Assembly: GCA_017995735.1 (NCBI GenBank)
Contig: JAGOIG010000003.1
Location: 1-33,851, forward strand
Reading direction: 5' to 3'
Length of the DNA: 33,851 nucleotides
Source of the DNA: Candidatus Kapaibacterium sp.
GTDB taxonomy: Bacteria > Bacteroidota > Ignavibacteria > Kapaibacteriales > UBA2268
In this document: positions 14,959 to 24,751 of the stretch, one piece after another
How positions within the stretch are numbered: position 1 is the first letter of the stretch
How the letters are laid out: the number at the start of each line of letters is the position of its first letter
The notes under the pieces: model-generated
What the model saw: only the letters and a program-made list of their open reading frames with translations
Told to the model about the DNA's origin: nothing
The model's database searches: none
Translations under genes and position numbers: made by a program

Positions 14959-17900
14959 TTATTCTTGAGGTATTAATCTAAAACCACCTACTACAACTGA
15001 GAAATTCCTAACTGCTTGGGCACCATCTGCTGAAGTAATTAATGCTACAAATGCTTGACTTTGCACCCTGATCCCGTTAGTAGTTAACAAATCCCACACC
15101 TCCATAAATTCACTATCTTTCATTGATGATGTTGTCTCATCGTGATTAATTGTTCTAACCAAATCGCCAGCAATTGTATAAATATTAATTGTGCATTTCT
15201 TTGGCAATTTAGTAAAGTAAATCTTAGAATCATACGGAGAGCGTGTACCTTCGTGCGCTATGAAATATGGATTTGGTACAACCTGCACATTTTGAAGTAA
15301 CTGGTCTGTATAAGTACCATTGTTACCTTTCGGGTTATTTAAACGGAATATTACTTTTGCATCGGGCATAGGCATACCAAGTGCTCCACCTAATGTGCGA
15401 AGAGTAATTTTATCGCCTGGTTTGAAATCATTTCCATAAACATAATTTTGTGTTCTTTGCCATTTTGGGCCAGTATTGAACATACGTCCCGAATTTGCAT
15501 AATCAAGAGCGAATTGAATACCTCCAATATTTAGTATATGTGTGAAATCAAGAGTATCTTTGCCATCTATAGAATATCCAGATAAGTAATATCTATTTTG
15601 CCTATCCATATAAAACTTTGCACCACCATCATTTGCAGAACTTATAAAAGGTTCGTAATTTGGACGTGCAGCTTGTTTTTGCAATTTAATCTCTGTCACA
15701 TGCCTCATATTTACCCAACCATATACACCAATGTTGTATTTTCCAATGAATTGATTAGTCTTAGGATTTAATCTATCTACACCTTGATAACCTAAATTAC
15801 GTGGATCTGGATAATATCTCTGCGGAAACATATTCTTAATTACTGTATTATAATTTGAATATCCATAATTGTCTCCGGTTCCTATCGGCAAATACATTGG
15901 TTCAAGGTTAGTAATTCCATTAACGACAACAGAATCATACGCATCTAATACTACTGGCCTCTTATATGTTAATGTATTTTTTACTTTTACATTCAAATAA
16001 TTCACAATGAATTTATTATTAAATGAATAATCTGGAGGATTTGCTCCCCAAACTACATCAAGAGTATCAGTACCACCGGGCAGGAATTCAACTTCATAGA
16101 TACCTGGACCGTTATTGAAGCTACCATATCCTGGTAAATATGAATCAAAATCCAAACCAACAGGTTGTGTTGACATTATATTGTCTGTATTTGAAATTGG
16201 TCCAGTATCATCAATAAATGTAACAGGTGTGGAAACGTCCATTCCTTCCGGTTTTGCTGTTGTTATTGTTATTGAATCAGGCCGATAGCGACCACCCCAT
16301 TGCTGCATTGTAAAATCATAGCTAAATCCAATTGTCCCATAAGCTGGTGGTAGGGTTGCCAATGCATAGCAATAACCTGGGTCGCGGAAATCACCTGACA
16401 TAAATGAACCTGATCGTGTAATAATATCTCTATTATACTTCAATCCAAAGGTAATTTGCTCGTTTGTAACTGTATCAGTAATAACAGTATCAGAAACCAC
16501 ATATGAACAACTATTCTCGGTAAATAAGCCACGGAATTCTCCGCTGCAAGGTACAATTTCAAAATTCATAAGCCCATCATAGAGGACCTTATCTGTTGTT
16601 AAATCTTTTAAGACCGCTCTACGTTGGTATAATCCAAATTTAATTGTATCTGTTCTACCTTGGAAATTAAAAGCATATTGATTCCAATATGGATTGAAAG
16701 TAAGTTCAAGGTCGTGTCCTGCAAAATTCTGCAAAGCTCTATCTCTATCAATAGCATACATTTTAAAATTAAATAATCCACCAAGTTTCAGAGAATCTTC
16801 AGGTGAAATTATAGTTTCGAAAATGGGCTCTTCTGAGACAGTATTTGCCGATGGTTTTACGCTAGTTATATTTGGTAAGCCAATAAATGCATCATTAACC
16901 TTAGATGGTGTTCGTTGAACATAATCCCCTTCATCAAAAGCAAGTATTTTATAATAATAATCGATATTATTAACTAATTGCTCGGATTTTGTTGGGTCAG
17001 CATCAACCTGAATATATCCATCTACAACTTTATCATCACCAATATCAGTAAACGTTCGATTATTTGTAAGTTCCTTTACATATGGAATTATAACTTCTTT
17101 TTGAGCAGCATCAGATTGTTCAAAATCTGGGAAGTCAATTGTAACCCATCCATTTTGAATATACTTATACAATTCCTCTAATACAATTTGATATTTTATA
17201 GTATCTTTTAATGTGCTATTAAGATTGTCATAAGTCAAAATGTCAATTATGTAACCTGTTGATGATAAGGTTGATTTCCGAAGTGTAGATAATTGATAAA
17301 CTGTGTCAATTGAGGTTCTGACAGTATCAAGTTTTCCAAAATTCTCTTCAACATGCCATTGTCCAACCATTCCATCTTTGAACATAAGATTTTTAATATA
17401 GTTAGGATCAATTGAAATTGTATTTTCTTTATAGAATATCCTATTATAAGGCATAAATGCTTTTTTGAGATGAACAACTCCCAACATAACACTATCGATA
17501 AGTTTATTATTTGTTCCGACATCGGGAAGAATTTGCATTGTTGGGATATCAACTCCGCTTTCTTTTAATAATTTATAATAGTAAGGACCCCATGGTTTAC
17601 TATATAAAGAAGTATCAATGCCAACAATAAATGGTGTGGCAGTAAGTATATTTCCATCGGAAGTTAAAAGATTTGCTATTGATATACCTCGAGGAATACG
17701 GACAACACGTAATGCGAGAGAATCAAGTATCTTACCAACAGAGTTCATAACAGGTCCTACAATCCTCAAGGAATCAATGTAGGGCATTAAAGCATTATTA
17801 GGATCGGTTCCAGCTTTATTTACTGATTTGAAGAATGGTGTTGGAATTTGATATTGAGATATTAATTTCCATCCAAAAGGACCTTTACCACCAGGATAAA

Positions 17901-19485
17901 GACCTCCACCTTTTATATTATTGACATCAAAAGTATCTAAGTCAACACGGCGTGCTCTATAAATCTTCAAGCCCATAAAATCGAGGCCCTTCTCGTATAC
18001 ATCTTTTGAAAGTTCAGCAGTACTATCCCATTGAATAGCGACAGCATGATTATAACCATTTTGACGATAAATAATACTTCTATCAGGGGGTGTAGGAGTT
18101 CGGAAATTGTTATCGTAAACCTCCTGAGCAAATTTATCTTTGAAAACAAGTTCCTGCATATCTTCATAAGATCCATCAGCATTGGCACCTTTTGTTGGCA
18201 CAGCAAGGACCATTCCCACAACTACTCGAGCTGTATCATTTGGTTTCATATTGAAAGGACCTGTAGCCATTAGAAGCCGTTTGTCACCAGGACCTGTATC
18301 GCCATCTTTAACAGCAGCAGACATAAAATTGTATCTATCTTCTGCTTCGATTTTATCTTCAGAAATTGGCCAGTTTCTAAAAGTCACCAAACCAATTTGT
18401 TCTGAGTTTAAAAATACTCGCTTATCGTGCCGAATATATCTCGATGAATCAATTGCGGGTGATTCAAGAAAATCAAATCCTAAATAACCAAAACCTTGAT
18501 TGGCTTCGCCTCTATCGGAGTTTGACCATTGTGCTGCAAGATTAAGTGTGTCCTCTTTATCATAGAATCGCACTCTATCATTTGTCGCACCCAATGAATA
18601 ATTTGGATAAGCAGCAATATCTATGTCCATAACAGGAGCAACCCAGACTTCTTGCAGAATATCTGATGATTTATTAATTATATTAAATGATAAGAAAATA
18701 AAATCTCTATAATCACCAAAGCCCCAAGAATAAATAGTTTGCTCGACTTGAAGACGAAGTGGATAACCCTCACTCTTCATTTTTCCTGCACCTGGTTCAA
18801 AGAAGTTCAGGTCCGTATCTTTATATGTTGCAAAAATATCTTCGCCTGATATAAATGCAGGGCCTTTTGGGAAAATTGATTTATATCTAGTTGTTGAATC
18901 ATAAATAAAATGGCCAAAATACCTGTTTTGCTTTAGTGTATCATTTTGTGAATCATCCCAGATAGGCCAATTACCTTTGTCATTAACAGATAGCGGTGTT
19001 CCATCTGTCCGAAAATCAACAGAAAAGAAAGTACGATAGCGATAAATATCTGTTTGATCAACTAAATCTCCATCATTGATACTACCAGGAACAAACCAAG
19101 ATTTTCCTGAATTTGGATTATAAGAAACCTCTACATATTTTTTTAAATCGTTGGGGTCAGTGGATCCTGGCCTTACCTTTTTTGCCCCAATCCAAATACC
19201 ACCACCGAAAATATATTGATTTGTTGAACCGCGTGGCCAAAAACCACCACCTGTATTATGAGCAATATCTAAACCAAATATCCCATAATTCGATGTATAA
19301 AAGTCAATATTACTTACTGTATTTTTTTGTACATCAAACACACTTGTGTAAGATTTTGTAAGTATTTGATTAGTATTGCTTTCTTTTTTATTTTGTTTAT
19401 ATTCAGGCAAAATATCAGCCTTTATATTTAAACAACTTACAAGAATAAACAAAATTGTTAATGTTAATATATTTGTTTTTTTCAT
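14959..19485 (-). CDS. Large secreted surface protein with C-terminal T9SS/FlgD-like domain
   Basis: 1508 residues, function unknown. The N-terminus is a signal peptide with L-V-S-C at 15-18, which fits a lipobox; cleavage by signal peptidase I is also possible. Early landmarks are G-G-F-W-P-R-G and Y-I-F-G-G-G-I-W-I-G-A, which I recall from large secreted proteins of Ignavibacteria-type genomes. The C-terminus carries V-P-N-P-Y-F and a beta-sandwich with I-N-I-Y-T-I-A-G-D-L-V-R-T-I, the pattern of FlgD-Ig/T9SS type A sorting domains, but extended by a V-V-G-G-F-R tail. No membrane helix lies in the body. It is 17 nt before the PorV-family gene and 18 nt after the TonB receptor, so one transcript is likely. 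A surface partner of the receptor, taking the place SusD holds in Bacteroidia, is speculative. Confidence 0.75.
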   Translation of the reverse strand: MKKTNILTLTILFILVSCLNIKADILPEYKQNKKESNTNQILTKSYTSVFDVQKNTVSNIDFYTSNYGIFGLDIAHNTGGGFWPRGSTNQYIFGGGIWIGAKKVRPGSTDPNDLKKYVEVSYNPNSGKSWFVPGSINDGDLVDQTDIYRYRTFFSVDFRTDGTPLSVNDKGNWPIWDDSQNDTLKQNRYFGHFIYDSTTRYKSIFPKGPAFISGEDIFATYKDTDLNFFEPGAGKMKSEGYPLRLQVEQTIYSWGFGDYRDFIFLSFNIINKSSDILQEVWVAPVMDIDIAAYPNYSLGATNDRVRFYDKEDTLNLAAQWSNSDRGEANQGFGYLGFDFLESPAIDSSRYIRHDKRVFLNSEQIGLVTFRNWPISEDKIEAEDRYNFMSAAVKDGDTGPGDKRLLMATGPFNMKPNDTARVVVGMVLAVPTKGANADGSYEDMQELVFKDKFAQEVYDNNFRTPTPPDRSIIYRQNGYNHAVAIQWDSTAELSKDVYEKGLDFMGLKIYRARRVDLDTFDVNNIKGGGLYPGGKGPFGWKLISQYQIPTPFFKSVNKAGTDPNNALMPYIDSLRIVGPVMNSVGKILDSLALRVVRIPRGISIANLLTSDGNILTATPFIVGIDTSLYSKPWGPYYYKLLKESGVDIPTMQILPDVGTNNKLIDSVMLGVVHLKKAFMPYNRIFYKENTISIDPNYIKNLMFKDGMVGQWHVEENFGKLDTVRTSIDTVYQLSTLRKSTLSSTGYIIDILTYDNLNSTLKDTIKYQIVLEELYKYIQNGWVTIDFPDFEQSDAAQKEVIIPYVKELTNNRTFTDIGDDKVVDGYIQVDADPTKSEQLVNNIDYYYKILAFDEGDYVQRTPSKVNDAFIGLPNITSVKPSANTVSEEPIFETIISPEDSLKLGGLFNFKMYAIDRDRALQNFAGHDLELTFNPYWNQYAFNFQGRTDTIKFGLYQRRAVLKDLTTDKVLYDGLMNFEIVPCSGEFRGLFTENSCSYVVSDTVITDTVTNEQITFGLKYNRDIITRSGSFMSGDFRDPGYCYALATLPPAYGTIGFSYDFTMQQWGGRYRPDSITITTAKPEGMDVSTPVTFIDDTGPISNTDNIMSTQPVGLDFDSYLPGYGSFNNGPGIYEVEFLPGGTDTLDVVWGANPPDYSFNNKFIVNYLNVKVKNTLTYKRPVVLDAYDSVVVNGITNLEPMYLPIGTGDNYGYSNYNTVIKNMFPQRYYPDPRNLGYQGVDRLNPKTNQFIGKYNIGVYGWVNMRHVTEIKLQKQAARPNYEPFISSANDGGAKFYMDRQNRYYLSGYSIDGKDTLDFTHILNIGGIQFALDYANSGRMFNTGPKWQRTQNYVYGNDFKPGDKITLRTLGGALGMPMPDAKVIFRLNNPKGNNGTYTDQLLQNVQVVPNPYFIAHEGTRSPYDSKIYFTKLPKKCTINIYTIAGDLVRTINHDETTSSMKDSEFMEVWDLLTTNGIRVQSQAFVALITSADGAQAVRNFSVVVGGFRLIPQE

Positions 19486-19503
19486 ATACTATACCTATTC
19501 AAA

Positions 19504-22500
19504 TTAAAATTTAATCATAAAACCAAAATAAATAGTACGAGGAGCCATATAATTGCCAAGGAATGACAAAGCATCTTTTGCATAACGCATATATGCTTCA
19601 TATTTTTCAGCTTGGGTAACGGTTCCATTTTGATCAAGATCTGCATTTGCATTATAGAATCTATTTCCATAAATATCATATTGGTCCGACCTGAAAGAAG
19701 CTGCATTATCAAAGCTTGCATCCTTATACCAAGTAACACTACTAAAATCGCCAATCTGGCGTTGAAGTGTAACACCATTATCAACTGCATCTCCTGTTGT
19801 GGAATAAACTCCAACCACAGCTCTCCTGTTAAGGATATTATAAATATCAAAGAAGATTTCGATAGAAGTATTTCCTAATGATTTTCCAAAGATATTACGT
19901 AGATAGATTTCTTTAGAAATTCGAGAATCTACTGTCCAGTATGAAGGTTGGCGTTCTGCATTAATTTCACCAATGATATTACCATTTTTATCTGTTTTTG
20001 TATACGGGTAGCCGCTTCTATATACACCCGTGAAATTTATCTGAGCATTTTGTAAAGGTTTCACCTTAAATATTGATGGTCCCTCATCATTGCCCCAAAC
20101 AAATGTTAAATAACCTTTTACATAATGGCGGACATCCCACGGTTGTGGAAATGGTGCTAATGGGAATGCCATTCTACCCGAATAAGGATCATAGGATACC
20201 ATATAATTAGAACTTGGATCAGGTGCTGTACCCGTTACATAAGATAAAGTATAATTTAACACTAAAGCAATATGATCGTTTGTCGGATTCTTCCTAAATT
20301 CTACCTCTACACCTCGAGAATTGCCAAATTCTGCTACAGAATATTGATAATAAGGTGTAGGAATAGATGGAACATACGCAAGACCAAGTTGATTGTACAT
20401 ATCTTTATAATATGTAGTCACACCAAGTGCCATATTATCACCAATTTGTTGATTATAGCTTACTTGATATTCATTAGTTCGCTGTGATTCCATATTTGGA
20501 TTGCCAAGTAAATTATTTCCTCGTAGAATGTCGACAGCAAAATTATCATATAGATACTGATACGATGGAGTTTTGAAATATAATCCATAAGATAGCGACA
20601 ATACAGATTTGTCAGTAATAGGATAAGCAATATTAATTCGTGGGCTTATTTGATACTTCACACTTGCATCTGCAAAACCTGTATCCGAACGTATGGATAC
20701 AAATGTATTAGAAGGCAATCTATATTGAGAATTAGGTGCAAATAAATCTAAACGTAAACCTGGAGTAAATATAATCCCCTTATAAGAAATTTTGTCCTGT
20801 ACATACATAGCAAATTGTGTTGGCTTGAAAGGTTTGCTTGTTTTATCATAAATTGCTTTATTATCAGCATAGATGTTTCCGCCATATTTATCTGTAAATA
20901 AATCAAAGAAGGGGTTTCCATCCCATGGCATACCGTTATAATGTCTATGCAATTCAAAGAGCTGTAATTGAAATCCTGTTTTGAACAAGTGTGAAAAATC
21001 ACTCCCCGTTTTGAAGGAATTTGTGTAATTACCATCTATTTGCCAATAATATTGGTCACGAAATTCTAATCCGCCTTGATTTCCATGAGTTGCGAATAGC
21101 CCTTGAACCCCATACGGATTATCCGTGCCGGCGTAAGCTGCTCCTTCATAATATCCGGTTAAACTATTTCTTACAGGGAAATCGCCAAGTAAATAGCCAT
21201 CGCTAGTATATTGCAAAGCTGTCCAAGATGTAAATTGATCAAGAATTTTATCTCCTACAATACGTCCATCTTGCATTGTTCCGGGAACTAATGTTTTACC
21301 ATCAAAAACATATTTATCTTGCGGTTCCATTATTTCAAATCCTGTAAAGAAATTAGGATCATCAAAGTTCCCTCTACGTCCTACTTGGTCAGTATTAACA
21401 TTATACGAAACAGTAAAATCATAGAAGCTTGAAGCTGTTAATGTATGGTTTATACGCCCCAAAAATTTATAATTATATTGGTTTCCAACATATTGTTTTG
21501 CAAAATTTTCAGGTACGCCATTTAGTGTTCCGTCAGATTTAACACCCTGAGTAGTATCATACAACCAGCCCCAACCACCAAGTTCGTGGGAACCTATACC
21601 ATATTCAGTACCAAGTATTAAACCGATATCGCTTGATAATTGGAATCTTAACCTGAGGGAGATATTTTTAACCCACGATCTTTGATTATCAAATTGCCCT
21701 AGATTATTTCCTGCAGGGTCATAAATTTCGTAACTTGAGTTCCTATATTTATCGGTTTCACTGCGTGCGGCAATATAAAAAGTAGAATTCTTTAAGAAAG
21801 GTATTTTCAATGGTCCCCCGATACCAAAATCAAAGGTATTCTGACCGGGTCCCTGCAATTTTGCGCCCTCGCCCGTTAATACAGGAACTAATTTTGTATC
21901 TTGTTTTATAATTTGCAAACCGTGTGCTTGCCTTCCCCAAAGTCCAGGTACATCTGTACGGTATCTAAACAAACCTTCATAACGGTCCGTCCTTCCTGTC
22001 TTTAAAACATTATTAACAACACCGCCTTGGGATTCTCCATATTCTGCTGAAAAGCCACCTGTGAGCACTTGAACTTCCTCAACAGCATAAGCTGATACCA
22101 TTGGATAAAATCGTGTCCCGCCAAGTCCCATATCACCAGTAAAACGGTTTGTTATATCCAAACCATCTACTCTAATTTGTGTCTCTGATGATCTAGTACC
22201 TCTAATATTAAATCCATCACCTGCATCACGGACGCCTGCGCTAAGACTCACAATCGAATTGATACCTTCTCGTGATGTGGTTGTAATTTCATCACCTGTA
22301 AAGGTTGTTTGTTTACCCACAGCATCTTTACTCACTAGCGGTCGTTCAGCTGTTATGACCACAGTTTCCTTCATAATTGCTTCATCTTCGAGAACAGCTG
22401 AGACTTCTGTTGTCTCATCAGCAGATATTCTGACTTTTTTAATAACCGTCCTTTTCCCAACAGCACGAAATTCAATTTCGTACTCGCCTGCAACTATATT

Positions 22501-22698
22501 TGCTATCGTAAATTCCCCATTCTTATCGCGGACATTCACTCCCCGTGTTGTACCTTTGACAAGTACAGTTGCGCCGACGACTCCTTTACCTTCGGAATCA
22601 ACAACCTTGCCATGAAGTACTCCATAGATACTTGCATAACTCAAGATCGGGAAAAATAATGATAGAAATAAGCTTAATAGTATGATTTTTTTTGTCAT
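19504..22698 (-). CDS. TonB-dependent outer-membrane receptor with carboxypeptidase-regulatory-like domain
   Basis: Energised outer-membrane importer or protein-handling channel; substrate unknown. The 1064-residue protein has a signal peptide (hydrophobic 5-22), then a CarboxypepD-reg-like beta-sandwich (about 27-110, with G-K-V-V-D-S-E-G-K-G-V-V-G-A-T-V). A plug domain (about 125-235, with F-N-I-R-G-T-R and Q-I-R-V-D-G-L-D) and a 22-strand-type barrel follow, ending in the canonical terminal Phe. Just before the last strand is a canonical EF-hand loop D-L-D-Q-N-G-T-V-T-Q-A-E (1020-1031), unusual for this location. There is no SusD homologue beside it. It sits 16 nt after the Asp-box protein gene and 18 nt before the 1508-residue protein gene. 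Confidence 0.93.
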   Translation of the reverse strand: MTKKIILLSLFLSLFFPILSYASIYGVLHGKVVDSEGKGVVGATVLVKGTTRGVNVRDKNGEFTIANIVAGEYEIEFRAVGKRTVIKKVRISADETTEVSAVLEDEAIMKETVVITAERPLVSKDAVGKQTTFTGDEITTTSREGINSIVSLSAGVRDAGDGFNIRGTRSSETQIRVDGLDITNRFTGDMGLGGTRFYPMVSAYAVEEVQVLTGGFSAEYGESQGGVVNNVLKTGRTDRYEGLFRYRTDVPGLWGRQAHGLQIIKQDTKLVPVLTGEGAKLQGPGQNTFDFGIGGPLKIPFLKNSTFYIAARSETDKYRNSSYEIYDPAGNNLGQFDNQRSWVKNISLRLRFQLSSDIGLILGTEYGIGSHELGGWGWLYDTTQGVKSDGTLNGVPENFAKQYVGNQYNYKFLGRINHTLTASSFYDFTVSYNVNTDQVGRRGNFDDPNFFTGFEIMEPQDKYVFDGKTLVPGTMQDGRIVGDKILDQFTSWTALQYTSDGYLLGDFPVRNSLTGYYEGAAYAGTDNPYGVQGLFATHGNQGGLEFRDQYYWQIDGNYTNSFKTGSDFSHLFKTGFQLQLFELHRHYNGMPWDGNPFFDLFTDKYGGNIYADNKAIYDKTSKPFKPTQFAMYVQDKISYKGIIFTPGLRLDLFAPNSQYRLPSNTFVSIRSDTGFADASVKYQISPRINIAYPITDKSVLSLSYGLYFKTPSYQYLYDNFAVDILRGNNLLGNPNMESQRTNEYQVSYNQQIGDNMALGVTTYYKDMYNQLGLAYVPSIPTPYYQYSVAEFGNSRGVEVEFRKNPTNDHIALVLNYTLSYVTGTAPDPSSNYMVSYDPYSGRMAFPLAPFPQPWDVRHYVKGYLTFVWGNDEGPSIFKVKPLQNAQINFTGVYRSGYPYTKTDKNGNIIGEINAERQPSYWTVDSRISKEIYLRNIFGKSLGNTSIEIFFDIYNILNRRAVVGVYSTTGDAVDNGVTLQRQIGDFSSVTWYKDASFDNAASFRSDQYDIYGNRFYNANADLDQNGTVTQAEKYEAYMRYAKDALSFLGNYMAPRTIYFGFMIKF

Positions 22699-22714
22699 TA
22701 TTAATTAATCCTAT

Positions 22715-24676
22715 TTATTTAATAATACTTAACATCTTTGTTGTGGATTTATTTCCGCTTTTTAAAGTAATATAGTATGTTCCTGATTGGAGATCTTTTG
22801 TATCAATATTATATGAATAGACCCCCTCAGATTGAACACCTGAAAACACATTTTGCAATTTCTTTCCAAGTAAATCATATATTGAAATATCAATATTTGC
22901 AACGCCTTTTATTGAATAATCGAGTGAAGCAGAATTCTGAGCAGGATTTGGATAAACTCGATTTAAATTAGTTTCAGATTGTGCTATTGGATAATCATCA
23001 ACACCGAGTATTGCATTAAAATGAGCAATCTGGACTTCTTGTTTACGCAGATATTGTCTCATAGCAAGAATATATTCACTTGTGCCAGGAACTTCATTAT
23101 TAGCTGGATCAAAAATTGTTTGAATTTTTAGAATTGGTATATCAACTAAATTATTTGGAACAATTGGTGCAATATGAGTTTGTCTATCATATTCATCACT
23201 TTCAGTCAAATTTCTAGGGGTTTGCCATCCTGTTCCTTGTGTGAGATCTTTAACAGAATAAAACACATCACTTGTACCAAATTGATAAGTACTGTCAGTG
23301 ACCCAATTCACATCTATTAAATCAACCCATTTAAGGAATAATTTTGATTCATCAACTGTTTTTGCAAGCTGGAGTTCATTATAAGTTGGATTAGCGAAAG
23401 GATTGAGATTTTCATCTACTACATTTACATAGAGACCAGTACAATCAGCAATTTTTGAAATAGACCAACTTTGACTTGATGCTGTATATTTTACTTCAAC
23501 TAGTTGATTAATTAATTCATAAAATGCTTTATAGGAATTAAATTCTCTAAAATGTCCAATAAAATACACATCGCCATTCGAGAGAACCGTAAATCCTTCT
23601 GCATCATAAAGAATTCCTGCACTATCCCGTTCGATACCAAGAGACTCTGTATAATCTTGTATAATACTCGCGGGCATTATTACATAAGGTTGCCAGGTAT
23701 CACCATTATCTGTCGATATAGAAAAACCAAATTTTGCTTTTTGAACATCAGGTGTTACTTTAAAATTGCCTAAAACACCGAGGTAAAGTGGAGAGTTCGG
23801 ATTTGAATTAAGTGGACGTAAGCCTATAATTTCATTAGGACGAGAGGATGTGTCTGTAACGGGATAAAAGAAAGAAGATTTCCAAGCATCGGGTATAGAG
23901 GTCTCGACACTTTCCATTTCCACAATCTTTCGCAATCCGAAATTTCCATAATCTGATAAATCTTTTGATAATGGAGTGATACCATTCGCTGCAATAATTA
24001 CTAATTGGCCTGAACCATTAGTATATCCATGGACGACAGCATCACTTATTCCCCAATCATATACCGCACCATTTGCTACACATTTTTGTGAGCCAAGGCT
24101 ATTTATATCACCCTCAGCAGACCATAAACCTGTTACTTGACCCAGCCAGCTTCCTGACGCTTCATTAACTAAAGATCCACTGAATGCAACTGCAAACACA
24201 TCATCATACAGAAAAGTTGAACATGTTGGGTATCTTCCACTTCCTATTTGGCTTTCAATTTCGTCATAAACTAAAATTCTCGGTTCCCAGGTATAACCAT
24301 TATCTTTTGAAATTCTTAGAAATAGATTATTCTTTGAATTTAATTTAGTCCAACCTGCATCAGTAACCTCTTTTGACCCTCTCTTTATAGTCACCAAATA
24401 ATTATTAATAGGGTCAAAAACAAATGGGGTTTCTGCTGAAGAACCGCAATAAGAAAGAGAATTTGCAATACTATCAAAAACTGTAAAACTTGTTTCTTGT
24501 AAACGGTCCACTGGCTTTGCAAATATCTTTTGCCAATCATAATCCTTAAGATCAATTTCTTTTGCCTGCCGCGCATCTTGAGGAAGATGTTTAATAATAG
24601 GCACTTCCTCAGAGAACAATAAATTTGTGCATCCTATTAAAAAGAATGCAACAATCAAGTTTTTGTAAAATTTCAT
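22715..24676 (-). CDS. Asp-box (BNR) beta-propeller protein with T9SS type A sorting domain
   Basis: Surface or secreted protein exported by T9SS; enzymatic role unknown. The 653-residue product has a signal peptide (6-20; L-I-G-C also resembles a lipobox). Its propeller-like body contains two clear Asp-boxes, S-K-D-N-G-Y-T-W (123-130) and S-T-D-N-G-D-T-W (about 310-317). The C-terminal T9SS domain (about 575-653) has V-Y-P-N-P-A, I-S-I-Y-D-L-L-G-K and the G-T-Y-Y-I-T-L-K ending. Asp-boxes occur in sialidases, glycosidases and non-enzymatic propellers; I do not see a sialidase F/Y-R-I-P motif, so a binding role is as likely. GGAG lies 5 nt before the ATG. It opens the four-gene cassette, 75 nt downstream of the anti-sigma-barrel gene. 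Confidence 0.82.
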   Translation of the reverse strand: MKFYKNLIVAFFLIGCTNLLFSEEVPIIKHLPQDARQAKEIDLKDYDWQKIFAKPVDRLQETSFTVFDSIANSLSYCGSSAETPFVFDPINNYLVTIKRGSKEVTDAGWTKLNSKNNLFLRISKDNGYTWEPRILVYDEIESQIGSGRYPTCSTFLYDDVFAVAFSGSLVNEASGSWLGQVTGLWSAEGDINSLGSQKCVANGAVYDWGISDAVVHGYTNGSGQLVIIAANGITPLSKDLSDYGNFGLRKIVEMESVETSIPDAWKSSFFYPVTDTSSRPNEIIGLRPLNSNPNSPLYLGVLGNFKVTPDVQKAKFGFSISTDNGDTWQPYVIMPASIIQDYTESLGIERDSAGILYDAEGFTVLSNGDVYFIGHFREFNSYKAFYELINQLVEVKYTASSQSWSISKIADCTGLYVNVVDENLNPFANPTYNELQLAKTVDESKLFLKWVDLIDVNWVTDSTYQFGTSDVFYSVKDLTQGTGWQTPRNLTESDEYDRQTHIAPIVPNNLVDIPILKIQTIFDPANNEVPGTSEYILAMRQYLRKQEVQIAHFNAILGVDDYPIAQSETNLNRVYPNPAQNSASLDYSIKGVANIDISIYDLLGKKLQNVFSGVQSEGVYSYNIDTKDLQSGTYYITLKSGNKSTTKMLSIIK

Positions 24677-24695
24677 AAAAACTCCATAAATTATT

Positions 24696-24707
24696 AAATA
24701 CGTATTT
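24696..24707. promoter_or_regulatory. Palindrome upstream of the surface cassette
   Basis: Perfect 12-bp palindrome AAATACGTATTT, 20 nt before the start codon of the Asp-box protein. It shares the 10-bp core AATACGTATT with the palindrome at 6073-6084. It is a candidate operator in the only gap (75 nt) between the anti-sigma gene and the cassette. No convincing -35/-10 pair was found beside it. Confidence 0.35.
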
Positions 24708-24751
24708 TTAAGATTTTCAAATTAACAATTATTTAACAAATATTACTAATT

